A program made the position numbers and the translations under genes. From AP-16 sp963755055 (GTDB lineage Bacteria; Pseudomonadota; Alphaproteobacteria; Rhizobiales; Xanthobacteraceae), in the NCBI GenBank assembly GCA_963755055.1, contig CAVWIS010000030.1:1-64000 (forward strand): a stretch of DNA of 64,000 bases, written 5' to 3'. Shown piece by piece: positions 36,327 through 44,997 of the stretch (position 1 is its first letter; the number at the start of each line of letters is the position of its first letter). Below the pieces are notes generated by a model that saw nothing but the letters and a program-made list of their open reading frames with translations, did not search any database and was not told the DNA's origin.

Positions 36327-36427
36327 CGCATGTTCCGGCGAAGTGGACACCGGTTCGCCGACAAGAACATGCGCCACTCAACGATTCGAGAGCATGTCCC
36401 GATTCCAACGGAAAGGGACATGCTCTA
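36323..36427. repeat. Intergenic palindromic repeat, CTAG family, copy 3 (variant)
   Basis: Contains CTAGCGCATGTTCCGGCGAAGTGG...GAACATGCGC and GAGCATGTCCC...GGGACATGCTCTAG. The first half is an inverted relative of copies 1 and 2. It begins inside the stop codon of the hydroxyacid dehydrogenase gene. Confidence 0.65.
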
Positions 36428-36547
36428 GCCGCGCGCCTGGCTAATGGCGCCGATGCGGCCGATCGATAACGAAAAGAATGGTGCGGAGCCCCGCGGCGAA
36501 TATCATCGCCCGGCCGCTCGTCTGCGGAAGAACAATCAGGAAACGCC

Positions 36548-38653
36548 ATGACCATTGATCTCGCCTCTCTGGAGCCGCTGTTTGCGCCGCGGTCGGTCGC
36601 AATCGTCGGTGCCTCGACCGATCCCCTGAAGATCGGCGGCCGCCCGGTGAGCTTCCTCAAGGATTCCGGCTACGGGGGTCGCATTCTGCCCGTCAATCCC
36701 CGCGCCAGGGAGATCCAGGGGCTGCCGGCCTTCGCGTCGATAGGCGAGATCGACGGCACGGTGGATCTGGCGATCTGCGCGGTTCCCGGAGAGCACGCCA
36801 TGGCGACGCTCGAGGCCTGCGCCGAGAAGGGGGTGCGGGCCGTCATCATGTTCTCGGCGGGCTTTGCCGAGGTGAACGAGGAGGGCCGCATCCGGCAGGA
36901 GCGCATGGGCGCGTTCGCGCAGCGTGCCGGGATGCGCCTGATGGGCCCCAACTGCATGGGCTCGGCTAACCTTCGGACCGGCATGATCGCGAGCTTTCAT
37001 CCGACCTTTGCCTTCAAGCTGCCCGAGGGCGGCCGCATCGGCCTGGTGAGCCAGAGCGGCGCCTTCGGCGGCATCTGCATGCAGATGGCGCGGGAGCGCG
37101 GCATCGGCTTCTCGCACATGATCACCACGGGCAACGAGGCCGACGTGCAGGCCGCCGACGCGCTGGCCTGGCTTGCCGGCGATCCGACCACCAAGGTCAT
37201 CCTGCTTTATCTGGAGGGCTGCCGCGACGGCGCCCGGATGCTGGAGGCGCTGGAGCTGGCACGGCAGAACCAGAAGGCCGTGGTTGCCATCAAGCTCGGC
37301 CGCACCGAGGCCGGCATCAAGGCGGCGCAATCGCATACCGCGGCGCTGGCGGGCTCGGATGCGGTGTTCGATGCGGTGTTTCGCCAGCTCGGGGTCTACC
37401 GGGCGCACAATATCGAGGAATTCTTCGACGTCGGCTGCGCCTGCGCGATCGGCACCTGGCCGCCCAACAACAAGGTCGGCATCGTCACGGTCTCGGGCGG
37501 CGTCGGCGTGCTCATGGCCGACGATGCGGCAAGCCGCGGGCTCGATGTCGAGGAGCTTCCCAAGGCGACACAGGCGAAGTTCTTGGAGCTGGTGCCGTTT
37601 GCCGGCGTGCGCAATCCGCTCGACGTGACCGGCCAGATCATCAACGACCGCTCGCTGCTGGAGAAGGCGATGACGCTGGTGCTCGCCGAGGCCGACTACG
37701 GCAGCATTGCGGTGTTCCAGGGAGGCTCGGCTGCCGATCCGGTGATCGCCGAAAACCAGCTCGCCGCCCTGCTGCGCGTCCGCAAGGCGTTTCCCGATCG
37801 CCTGATCCTGGTGTCGGGCCTGCTCAACCCGGACTTCGCCAAGGCGGTCGAGGCGGCCGGCATGCCGGCGGCGCGCGAGCCGACGCACAACCTGCGCGCC
37901 ATTGCGGCGCTGTATCAGTTCGCCACGACATTTTCCCGGCCCTATGAGCTGCCGAAGGCGCCAGTGGCCGGCGCCAGGTTGGCCGCAGGCTCGCTCAACG
38001 AGATCGACGCCATGGCGGTGCTCGAGCGGATCGGCGTTCCGGTCAACCAGGCGCGGCTTGCCCGCACCGGGGACGAGGCGGCGGCCGCCGCCGAGGCGCT
38101 GGGCTTCCCGGTCGTGCTGAAGGTCGTCTCGGGGGATGTGCTGCACAAGACCGACGTCGGCGGCGTCAAGCTCGGTCTTGCCGATGCGAAAGCCGTGCGC
38201 GCGGCATTCGACGAGATCATGCGGGTGGTGCCGGCGCATGTGCCCAAGGCCAGGATCGATGGCTGCCTGGTGGCACCGATGGTGACGGGGGGCGTGGTCG
38301 AGACCATTCTGGGCGTCGCAAACGATCCGATGTTCGGTCCCGTCGTCATGTTCGGCCTCGGCGGCGTGCTGGTCGAGGCGCTGGGCGACGTCTCGCTGCG
38401 CGTGGCACCGTTCGACGAGGCCGAGGCGCACCGCATGATCCGCGAGATCCGCACCTTCAAGGTGCTGGAGGGCATGCGCGGCGCCCCGTCATCCGACATC
38501 GACGCGATCGCCAGGGCGCTCGCGGCGCTGTCGCGTTTCGCCGCCGCCCACCGCGATCAGATCGTCACGATGGAGGCCAATCCGTTCCTGGTGCGGCCGC
38601 AAGGCGAAGGCGCAGTGGCGCTCGATGCGGTGGTGGTTTTCAAGGAGCGTTGA
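36548..38653 (+). CDS. ADP-forming acetate/acyl-CoA synthetase family protein (fused alpha-beta)
   Basis: 701 residues. Layout: CoA-binding Rossmann-like domain (residues ~8-135, APRSVAIVGASTDPLKIGG), succinyl-CoA-ligase-like domains with the probable phospho-histidine in QSHTAALAGSDAVF near residue 260, then a C-terminal ATP-grasp domain from about residue 480 (NEIDAMAVLERIGVPVNQ, FPVVLKVVSGDVLHKTDVGG). The enzyme interconverts acyl-CoA, ADP and phosphate with acid, CoA and ATP, or works as a Gcn5-free acyl-CoA synthetase. Start ATG 36548. A broken duplicate of its C-terminal region lies at 41228-41437. Confidence 0.9.
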   Translation: MTIDLASLEPLFAPRSVAIVGASTDPLKIGGRPVSFLKDSGYGGRILPVNPRAREIQGLPAFASIGEIDGTVDLAICAVPGEHAMATLEACAEKGVRAVIMFSAGFAEVNEEGRIRQERMGAFAQRAGMRLMGPNCMGSANLRTGMIASFHPTFAFKLPEGGRIGLVSQSGAFGGICMQMARERGIGFSHMITTGNEADVQAADALAWLAGDPTTKVILLYLEGCRDGARMLEALELARQNQKAVVAIKLGRTEAGIKAAQSHTAALAGSDAVFDAVFRQLGVYRAHNIEEFFDVGCACAIGTWPPNNKVGIVTVSGGVGVLMADDAASRGLDVEELPKATQAKFLELVPFAGVRNPLDVTGQIINDRSLLEKAMTLVLAEADYGSIAVFQGGSAADPVIAENQLAALLRVRKAFPDRLILVSGLLNPDFAKAVEAAGMPAAREPTHNLRAIAALYQFATTFSRPYELPKAPVAGARLAAGSLNEIDAMAVLERIGVPVNQARLARTGDEAAAAAEALGFPVVLKVVSGDVLHKTDVGGVKLGLADAKAVRAAFDEIMRVVPAHVPKARIDGCLVAPMVTGGVVETILGVANDPMFGPVVMFGLGGVLVEALGDVSLRVAPFDEAEAHRMIREIRTFKVLEGMRGAPSSDIDAIARALAALSRFAAAHRDQIVTMEANPFLVRPQGEGAVALDAVVVFKER

Positions 38654-38708
38654 CCCTCCGCCGGAAGGGTAGAAATGATCCTGAGCAGAGGGCTCATCGG
38701 AAGCAGTC

Positions 38709-38844
38709 TGCCTTCAGGAAGCGGCTCGAGGAGAAGGATATCCCGTATGCGGACTACGGGGCGTGGGCCATGAACGGCTGACACCGGATCTTCTTCCATG
38801 ATCCGGAGGGCAACGTCGTCGACGTCCACCAGGCCGACGCGTGA
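38709..38844 (+). pseudogene. VOC/glyoxalase-family fragment with a nonsense codon
   Basis: Reads AFRKRLEEKDIPYADYGAWA, then MNG-stop-HRIFFHDPEGNVVDVHQ. This is the C-terminal half of a vicinal-oxygen-chelate domain protein including the metal Glu region (HDPEGN.V.VHQ). The stop TGA sits where family members carry Trp (TGG), a single G-to-A change. The N-terminal half is missing. Confidence 0.7.
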
Positions 38845-38870
38845 GGACGGGGATCGTCTCACGCTGAACG

Positions 38871-39215
38871 ATGGAGCAAGAAATGGGCGATGCACTCCGA
38901 CAGGCATTGACGCGGCTGGGCGTCGCGATGTCCCATCCCATGGCGTTCGGCGCTGTTCTGCTTTACGGCGCTTTATGGCTGCTCCTCGATAGACGTTCCT
39001 TCGACTTGCATAGCGCGGCCACATTGGCGACCTTGTTCATGACCCTGTTCATTCAGAGAGCGGAGCATCGGGATACTCAAGCCATTCACGCGAAACTGGA
39101 TGAACTGTTGCGGGCGGCAAGCAGCGCACGGGAAGAACTGACACGTCTCGACGAGGAAGAGCCGGAAGAGATCGAAGAGCATCGCGCCGAGGAGCACAAG
39201 CGCGACAACCATTAG
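38871..39215 (+). CDS. Low-affinity iron permease family protein (small membrane protein)
   Basis: 114 residues (ATG 38871; ATG 38883 has the better GGAG-spaced ribosome site). Two short hydrophobic segments (AFGAVLLYGALWLLL, residues ~25-40; LHSAATLATLFMTLFI) precede the conserved QRAEHRDTQAIHAKLDELLRA signature of the low-affinity iron permease (PF04120-type) family. A charged, Glu-rich C-terminal tail completes it. The name derives from yeast Fet4; bacterial proteins of this size have no demonstrated iron transport. Confidence 0.75.
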   Translation: MEQEMGDALRQALTRLGVAMSHPMAFGAVLLYGALWLLLDRRSFDLHSAATLATLFMTLFIQRAEHRDTQAIHAKLDELLRAASSAREELTRLDEEEPEEIEEHRAEEHKRDNH

Positions 39216-39264
39216 ACGGCGCCACCGGCGACGGCGCCTGGCATGGGAGCGAGCACGGGACACG

Positions 39265-40326
39265 ATGCGTTTTGGTCTATTCGGCGGCGCGACCGCGCGG
39301 GCGGGTAATGCCAGCGACAGCCAGATCTATCGGGAATTCGTGGATTACGTATGCGAAGCCGAGGAGCTCGGCTTCGACAGCGTGTTTCTCGTCGAGCATC
39401 ACTTCACCGGTCAGGCGCAGGTCTCGGCCACGCTGACGCTGCTCGGCTATCTGGCCGCCCGGACGAGCCGGATGCGGCTCGGCACCGCGGTCACCGTGTT
39501 GCCCTGGCACAACCCCGTTCTGCTTGCCGAGCAGGCGGCAACCGTGGATCTGCTGTCGGGAGGACGGCTCGATCTCGGGATCGGGCGCGGATACCGGCAC
39601 AACGAATTCTCCGGTTTCTGCATTCCGGTCGAGGAGGCGGGCGAACGTTACGACGAAGCGCTCGCCGTCATCCGCAAGGCGTGGACCACGAGCGGGCGTT
39701 TTTCCCACGAGGGCCGGTTCTGGCGTTTCGCCGATGTGATGGTCGAGCCGCCTCCGCTGCAGAAACCCCACCCGCCGCTGTGGGTCGGCGCGGCGAGCGA
39801 GCGCTCGATCCGGCAGGCTGCGAAAAACGGCTTCAACCTGCTGCTCGACCAGCTCGGTCCACCCGAGGTGACCGGCAGGCGGGTGGCGATCTTTCGGCAG
39901 GCGGTCGAAGCGCAGGGGCGGCGCTTCGCGCCGCACACGGTCGGCGTCACACGGGCGCTCCACGTGGCAAGGAACGCGCGCGAGCGCGAGCACGCCCATG
40001 AGATGCGGGCCAGGTTCCTGATCAACGTGCAGCGACTGGCGGCCGACCCAAATCGGCCGCCGTCGAGCCTTGCGCTCCCGACCTCGCTCGAGGATACGCG
40101 CGCCGGCACCGAGCAGGCGGCGCTCATCGGTCCGGCGGAGGAGATCATCGCGCGCCTGCAGGCGCTGCAGGCGGTCGGGGTCGACTACGTCTTGTTGCTC
40201 GACGTCACCGGCTCGCGCGAGGCGCTGCGCCTGTTTGCCCGCGAGGTGATGCCAGCGTTCCGCCAGCAGCGGGAGCCGCCGGCCGCTGGAGCATGTCTGG
40301 CCGCAGCGAACACCGGCCCGGCGTAG
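39265..40326 (+). CDS. LLM-class flavin-dependent oxidoreductase
   Basis: 353 residues from ATG 39265. Luciferase-like barrel signature: FLVEHHFTGQAQVS, RLGTAVTVLPWHNPVLLAEQAATVDLLSGGRLDLGIGRGY, and PLWVGAASERSIRQAAKNGFNLLLD. Similar in layout to the 27739-28812 product, so these two may be paralogues acting on related substrates. The C-terminal 25 residues are low-complexity. No reductase partner adjacent. Confidence 0.85.
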   Translation: MRFGLFGGATARAGNASDSQIYREFVDYVCEAEELGFDSVFLVEHHFTGQAQVSATLTLLGYLAARTSRMRLGTAVTVLPWHNPVLLAEQAATVDLLSGGRLDLGIGRGYRHNEFSGFCIPVEEAGERYDEALAVIRKAWTTSGRFSHEGRFWRFADVMVEPPPLQKPHPPLWVGAASERSIRQAAKNGFNLLLDQLGPPEVTGRRVAIFRQAVEAQGRRFAPHTVGVTRALHVARNAREREHAHEMRARFLINVQRLAADPNRPPSSLALPTSLEDTRAGTEQAALIGPAEEIIARLQALQAVGVDYVLLLDVTGSREALRLFAREVMPAFRQQREPPAAGACLAAANTGPA

Positions 40327-40458
40327 GCAGGCAGCCTTTCGAGCCGATGCAGTCGGGCCATGGCTGCACCGGCGCACCGCATGGGAGGCAATTGACCCGA
40401 AGCAGAGACGAAACCAAACGAACTTGTACTCGTTTGCTCTGGCCGCTATCTTCGGATC

Positions 40459-41133
40459 ATGACTTGCTCCGTTCTTCTAGACCTCGACGGCACCTTGATC
40501 GATTCGCACCCCGGCATTTTGGCAAGCTGCCTCGCGGCACTGCGCGCCCTTGGACATGAACCGGATGAAACCCTTGATATAAGACGTACTATCGGGCCCC
40601 CGCTCGAAGATATGATGCAAATCTTGCTACAGTCATACGGAGACGACAGAGTCGGTGAAGCAGTCGCTGCCTATCGTCAACATTACGGTGAAAGTGGGAT
40701 TCTCGGAAGCGTGCCTTATCCGGGAATTGGCAAATCCCTTGAAGAGATGAAGCGGACCGGATTGCGAATCTATCTCGCGACATCAAAAAGGGCGATTTTC
40801 GCAAGCCGCATTCTGGACCATCTGAAGTTTGCCACATACTTCGATGGCATCTATGGCTCAGTGCCGAGCGGCGAGCTGGATCACAAGCCTGAACTGCTCG
40901 CCCATATTCTGTCTAAACATAGTCTCTCGCCGTCTCACAGTCTGATGGTCGGGGATCGCCGACATGATATTTCCGGCGCCCATGCGGTCGGAATGCGCGG
41001 TCTTGGCGTGCTCTGGGGTTATGGTACCCGAGACGAACTTGAAACTGCTGGCGCAGACCGGCTGGTGGATTCCCCTGCCGATCTCGCCCGTACGGTCCTC
41101 TCGATGGTCAATGGGAAGGAATCCCCAGGCTAG
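40459..41133 (+). CDS. HAD-family phosphatase (Gph/PpaX-like)
   Basis: 224 residues from ATG 40459. Motif I is LLDLDGTLIDS (nucleophile Asp near residue 8), motif II LATSKRA, motif III HKPELLAHIL and motif IV MVGDRRHDISGAHAVGMRGLGVLWG. An inserted helical cap (residues ~18-85) indicates a subfamily I phosphatase such as phosphoglycolate phosphatase. The DNA is less GC-rich than the flanks. A second-copy acyl-CoA synthetase remnant follows. Confidence 0.85.
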   Translation: MTCSVLLDLDGTLIDSHPGILASCLAALRALGHEPDETLDIRRTIGPPLEDMMQILLQSYGDDRVGEAVAAYRQHYGESGILGSVPYPGIGKSLEEMKRTGLRIYLATSKRAIFASRILDHLKFATYFDGIYGSVPSGELDHKPELLAHILSKHSLSPSHSLMVGDRRHDISGAHAVGMRGLGVLWGYGTRDELETAGADRLVDSPADLARTVLSMVNGKESPG

Positions 41134-41227
41134 GGCAGCTGGATTCAAGCAAGCGGCCTGATATCCCCTCCTGGCGAAGCCGCCGCGCATCCGTCGCTCC
41201 TGATCAAGGCCGGTTTCGGATCAATCC

Positions 41228-41437
41228 CTGGGCGATGTATCGATGCGCGTGGTACGGTTCGACGAGGCCGAGGCGCACCGCGCGATCCGCGATATCCGTA
41301 CCTCCAGGGTGCCGGACGGCCTGTGCGGCGCGCCGTCGTCCGACATCGATGCGCTCGCCAAGGCGCTGGCGGCCCTCTCCTTTCGCCGCCGCTTAGCAGG
41401 ATCAGATCGTTACGATCGAGGCGAATCCCTTCCTACA
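41228..41437 (+). pseudogene. C-terminal remnant of an ADP-forming acyl-CoA synthetase
   Basis: Reads LGDVSMRVVRFDEAEAHRAI, then RDIRTSRVPDGLCGAPSSDI and DALAKALAALS, then after a frame break QDQIVTIEANPFL. It aligns with the end of 36548-38653 (LGDVSLRVAPFDEAEAHRMI..., DQIVTMEANPFLV). A stop codon and frame change destroy it. It is probably the leftover of a duplicated or deleted gene. Confidence 0.75.
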
Positions 41438-41447
41438 TCATCATCAC

Positions 41448-42266
41448 TCAGCTTTTCTCTTTCATGCTGGCGAAATCCGCGGAGTACTCGGCGCCGCAGA
41501 ATGTGCCGCCCTGATAGAACTCGCTCGGGTCGTCCGGGGCAGCCGCCTGCTCCATGGCCAGCACCGCGGCAGCGTTCACCTCCGAGTCGTCCTCGGGCTT
41601 GTAGCCGAGGCTCTCGGCGTGGCTGTTGTCGTACCAGGAGCGGGCGTTCGCCGAGACCCCGTACATGACCTCGTAGACGAGCCCGGGCCGCTCGAGGCCG
41701 ATGCGGATCAGTTTTACCAGATCGCGCGGCGTCACCATGATCGACAATCTCCGCTTGTCGATCGCCTCCTCGTTGACATTGCCGATGCGCAGGCTGGTAA
41801 CGCCGATGCCGTGCTTGTAGGCATACAGGGCGCCGAGGCCCTCGCCGAAGAGCTTGGAGAGGCCGTAGCGACTGTCAGGTCGTGGAATGACCTGGGTGTC
41901 GATCGTCGTCGAGCGCGGATAGAAGCCGACCGCATGGTTGGAGGACGCGAAAATAACGCGCTTCGCGCCCTTCTTGCGCGCTGCCTCGAAGAGATTGTAG
42001 CAGCCGACGATGTTGGCCTGGAGAATCGGTTCCCAGGGCGCCTCTCCGGAATGCCCGCCGAGGTGGATGATGCCCTCGACTCCCTCGCAGGCCTTCTCGA
42101 TCTCGGCGGGCTTGGCGATATCCGCCTGCACGAAGGTTTCCGAAGGCTTCAGGTCCTTGGGGGACCTGATGTCGGAGAGAACGAGATCGGGGTAGATGGG
42201 CGGCAGCAGCTTGCGCAGATGCGTGCCGATTCCCCCCGCCGCTCCCGTCAGTAGCACACGTTTCAT
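41448..42266 (-). CDS. NAD-dependent epimerase/dehydratase family, uronate-dehydrogenase-like
   Basis: 272 residues. Extended-SDR Rossmann motif KRVLLTGAAGGIGTHLRKLL, catalytic SSNHAVGFYP serine region and YGLSK (YxxxK) near residue 134. LRIGNV is the conserved cofactor-side strand. The combination SSNHAVGFY plus RYGLSK is what I associate with uronate dehydrogenases, which oxidise galacturonate or glucuronate to the lactone. It sits downstream of the ThDP enzyme in the same direction, separated by 33 bases. Confidence 0.8.
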   Translation of the reverse strand: MKRVLLTGAAGGIGTHLRKLLPPIYPDLVLSDIRSPKDLKPSETFVQADIAKPAEIEKACEGVEGIIHLGGHSGEAPWEPILQANIVGCYNLFEAARKKGAKRVIFASSNHAVGFYPRSTTIDTQVIPRPDSRYGLSKLFGEGLGALYAYKHGIGVTSLRIGNVNEEAIDKRRLSIMVTPRDLVKLIRIGLERPGLVYEVMYGVSANARSWYDNSHAESLGYKPEDDSEVNAAAVLAMEQAAAPDDPSEFYQGGTFCGAEYSADFASMKEKS

Positions 42267-42299
42267 TCGTTATCCTTTCGTCCGGGTGTTTCCTCGAGG

Positions 42300-43937
42300 C
42301 TACTGGCGATGCGAGAAGGCGGTCTCGGCGCTGGTGATGAACTCGAGCAGGCAGGCCCGGCCCTCCTCGGTCTGGCGCCGGGCCCGGCGGAAGGCGTCGG
42401 CGATCCCGGCCGGGTCCTCCACGCGCTCGCTCCAGCCGCCGAGGTCCCGGGCCAGTGCGGCGTAGTTGCCGCCGAGGTCGCGGGCTTTGTGCTTCTCGTG
42501 GCTGAGCTTCATGTGCGGGATCTCGATGGCCATGGTGGAATTGTTCAAGACCACCGTCAGGATCGGCACGCCCGAGCGCACCGCCGTCTCGAAATCGAGA
42601 CCCGTCATGCCGAAGGCGGCGTCGCCCATGAAATTGACGCAGAATTTGTCGGGTGCCGCGATCTTCGCGCCGATGATGAGGCCGAGGCCGGTTCCCAGCT
42701 GATGCGACTTGCCCCAGCCGATGTAGCCGCGCGGGTGCGTCGCCGTATAGAACGGCAGGATCTGGTCGCGCGGACTGCCGGAATCGTGGGTGACGATGGC
42801 GTCCTTGGGATCGACGACCTGCATGAACTCGCTGATGACCCGATAGGGATTGATCGGCCGCTCGCCGGACGTGAGCTTGGGCTTCCAGGTTTCCAGCCAG
42901 CCCTCCCTCAGGCGGGCGATCTCCTGGGCCGCATGGCGGCTTGCCGTCCTCGTCCCGAGCCGATCCCTCAGCGCTTCGAGGAGCTGTGCCAGCACGAGTT
43001 TGGCATCTCCCAGGATCGGCACGTCCACCGCATAGGTCTTGTAGAGATCGCGCGCGTCGTTGGTCGCATGGATGATTTTCTTGCCGGGCGCGATCGACGG
43101 GCTGGTGATGCGGTGCGGGGTGAAGCTGCAGCCGATGCCGAGCACGACATCGGCCTGGTCGAGAAAATGGCGACCGTGACCCGTATAGACGATGCCGCCG
43201 GTGCCGAGCGAGAGCGGGTGATTCTCCGGGAAAACGCTCTTGCCGTCGACCGAGGTCATGACGGGAGCCTGGATGAGATCGGCGAGCTCCAAAAGTTCGG
43301 CGCTGGCCTCCGCATAGAGGACACCCTGGCCGGCATAGATGAGCGGCGCCTTCGCTTCCAGGAGAAGGCTGGCCGCCTCGTCCACGTCTTGCGGATCGCC
43401 GCCGGATCGCGCGGCACGAACCGGCGCGTAGGAGATCGTGTCGGTGCCGAGATCGGCCTTGACCACGTCGGCCGGCAGCTCGAGCATGACAGGGCCGAGG
43501 CGGCCGCTCTTCAAGTGGCTGAAGGCGCGGCGCATGGCGGGTCCGACTTGGCCCGGCAGGGTGAGCTCCTCCACCGACTTGGTGACCGACGCATAGGTGC
43601 GCGTGGACTTGAACATCGGAAACAGCTGCGCGGTCTCGCGCGGATGGCCGAGCGGCAACAGCAGCACCGGGGCCGAGTCCGAGTAGGCGCTGGCGATGCC
43701 GGGAAACGCATTCTCGGCGCCCGGGCCATCTTGCATGGCGAAGACCGCCGGCGGGTGGCCGTTGGCGGTGCGGGCATAGCCGCTCGCCATGTCGACGCCG
43801 ACGCGTTCCTGGCGGCAGATGACGGGCCGCAGACCGGCGGCGACCGCCGCCTCGATGATCGGGGTGGTCGGAAAGCAGAACAGGGTCGAGATTCCCTCGC
43901 GCTTGAGGATCTCGGCAATTGCATCCATCACCAGCAT
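42300..43937 (-). CDS. Thiamine-diphosphate-dependent enzyme (acetolactate-synthase-like)
   Basis: 545 residues from ATG 43937, with AGGGAG five bases upstream. The N-terminal Pyr domain contains the catalytic Glu in RQERVGVDMASGYAR. The C-terminal PP domain has the Mg-ThDP motif NFMGDAAFGM...VVLNN. The central domain is FAD- or ADP-binding-like. No acetolactate regulatory subunit is adjacent. Likely reactions are 2-oxoacid decarboxylation or carboligation (glyoxylate carboligase, oxalyl-CoA or benzoylformate-type). It is in a minus-strand run with the uronate-dehydrogenase-like gene. Confidence 0.85.
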   Translation of the reverse strand: MLVMDAIAEILKREGISTLFCFPTTPIIEAAVAAGLRPVICRQERVGVDMASGYARTANGHPPAVFAMQDGPGAENAFPGIASAYSDSAPVLLLPLGHPRETAQLFPMFKSTRTYASVTKSVEELTLPGQVGPAMRRAFSHLKSGRLGPVMLELPADVVKADLGTDTISYAPVRAARSGGDPQDVDEAASLLLEAKAPLIYAGQGVLYAEASAELLELADLIQAPVMTSVDGKSVFPENHPLSLGTGGIVYTGHGRHFLDQADVVLGIGCSFTPHRITSPSIAPGKKIIHATNDARDLYKTYAVDVPILGDAKLVLAQLLEALRDRLGTRTASRHAAQEIARLREGWLETWKPKLTSGERPINPYRVISEFMQVVDPKDAIVTHDSGSPRDQILPFYTATHPRGYIGWGKSHQLGTGLGLIIGAKIAAPDKFCVNFMGDAAFGMTGLDFETAVRSGVPILTVVLNNSTMAIEIPHMKLSHEKHKARDLGGNYAALARDLGGWSERVEDPAGIADAFRRARRQTEEGRACLLEFITSAETAFSHRQ

Positions 43938-43979
43938 GTCGGGCTCCCTGGCATATCCCAATCAGATTGCGTCAGCGTC

Positions 43980-44138
43980 GCAGGGTGGGCAAATCGCCTG
44001 CCGCGAGGTTGCGACGCGACCAAGCTTTGCGAGCCGATTTGCCCACGCGGTCCGGCGCCGGTGCGGACCGCGTGGGCAAAATCGTACGCGCAGTCCGGGC
44101 GGGACGCACGGTCGGCGCATCGATTTTGCCCACCCTAC
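43980..44138. repeat. GTAGGGTGGGC palindromic repeat, copy 5
   Basis: Begins GCAGGGTGGGCAAATCGCC (one substitution) and ends CGATTTTGCCCACCCTAC. It ends three bases before the stop codon of the thioesterase gene. Confidence 0.9.
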
Positions 44139-44140
44139 GG

Positions 44141-44992
44141 TCACTGATCCCCGATCATAAGCTTCTGCATGGAGGCGCGCAGCGCGTCCGGTATCGGTGT
44201 CGATCGCCGGGCGTCCATGTCGAGATGCACGCCTGATTGTGCCAGGACGGCGATCTCGCGTCCTCCGGGACCGGTCATGCGGTGGGCGAGGCGCAGGGAG
44301 GACTTGCCGAGATGGGAGACGGCCGTCGTGACATCGATGATGTCACCTGTGCTTGCTTCCCCGACCCGGGTCAGGTCCAGCTCGAAGGTCGAGAAGCCGC
44401 GCTTTTGCGCCTGCATGTAGGCGGCATTCATCCCGATCGCCGCGAGCGTCTGCAGCGCTGCGGCCGAGAAGCGATGGATATGTGCGGGAAGAGACATCGT
44501 CCCGTCCTCGCCGATTTCCCAGGGTTTTACCCTGTCGCGAGCAGTCAGCGGCCCGCGAGTTGCCCTTGGCACGGGACGATCGGCGGCCTGCGGTCCCGGC
44601 CAGGGCAGGCAAGACGCGGCAAGCTTTTCTCTCACCTCTTCGGGCACGGTTTCCGGCAAGGCAAGCGATTCCATGAACCAGGCTACCGTCCTGCCGGTCG
44701 TCGAGTTGACCACCTGATGGCCGAGCCGCAGCACCCGGGCGTCGATGCCGGCGACGGCCGTCAGAATGTGGAATCCGTCGCCTGCGCGCAGCTCGTGCTG
44801 GAAGGTGGCGAGACCGCGCGCCGGTCCGTTGCGCACGCCGGCGCCGCCGCCATGATCCACCCCGATGAGATCGAAAAAATTCCGCGTCGTGTCGGCGAAC
44901 CGATCGAAGTAGCAGGCGATGGTGAAGTGCTGGACGACATCGCACTCCCAAGGGTTGACCACGCCGCGATAGGTCTCCAGCCAATCGGCCAC
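44141..44992 (-). CDS. Acyl-CoA thioesterase family protein (two hotdog units)
   Basis: 283 residues. The start is taken as GTG 44992, five bases after the enoyl-CoA hydratase stop. The N-terminal half (residues ~1-110) opens ADWLETYRGVVNPWECDVVQHFTIACYFDRFADTTRNFF, a 4-hydroxybenzoyl-CoA-thioesterase-type Asp region. The C-terminal half carries a second hotdog copy (MNAAYMQAQKRGFSTFELDLTR). It hydrolyses acyl-CoA thioesters, probably recovering CoA in the beta-oxidation-like pathway formed by the upstream genes. Confidence 0.8.
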   Translation of the reverse strand: MADWLETYRGVVNPWECDVVQHFTIACYFDRFADTTRNFFDLIGVDHGGGAGVRNGPARGLATFQHELRAGDGFHILTAVAGIDARVLRLGHQVVNSTTGRTVAWFMESLALPETVPEEVREKLAASCLPWPGPQAADRPVPRATRGPLTARDRVKPWEIGEDGTMSLPAHIHRFSAAALQTLAAIGMNAAYMQAQKRGFSTFELDLTRVGEASTGDIIDVTTAVSHLGKSSLRLAHRMTGPGGREIAVLAQSGVHLDMDARRSTPIPDALRASMQKLMIGDQ

Positions 44993-44997
44993 CGGGA

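Noticed and set aside
36536..38431. Minus-strand open frame of 631 codons
   Set aside because: It lies antisense to the acyl-CoA synthetase, whose motifs are unambiguous; the antisense product is composition-driven.
40205..40417. Small minus-strand protein beside the LLM gene
   Set aside because: It overlaps the 3' end of the LLM gene on the other strand and has no independent support.
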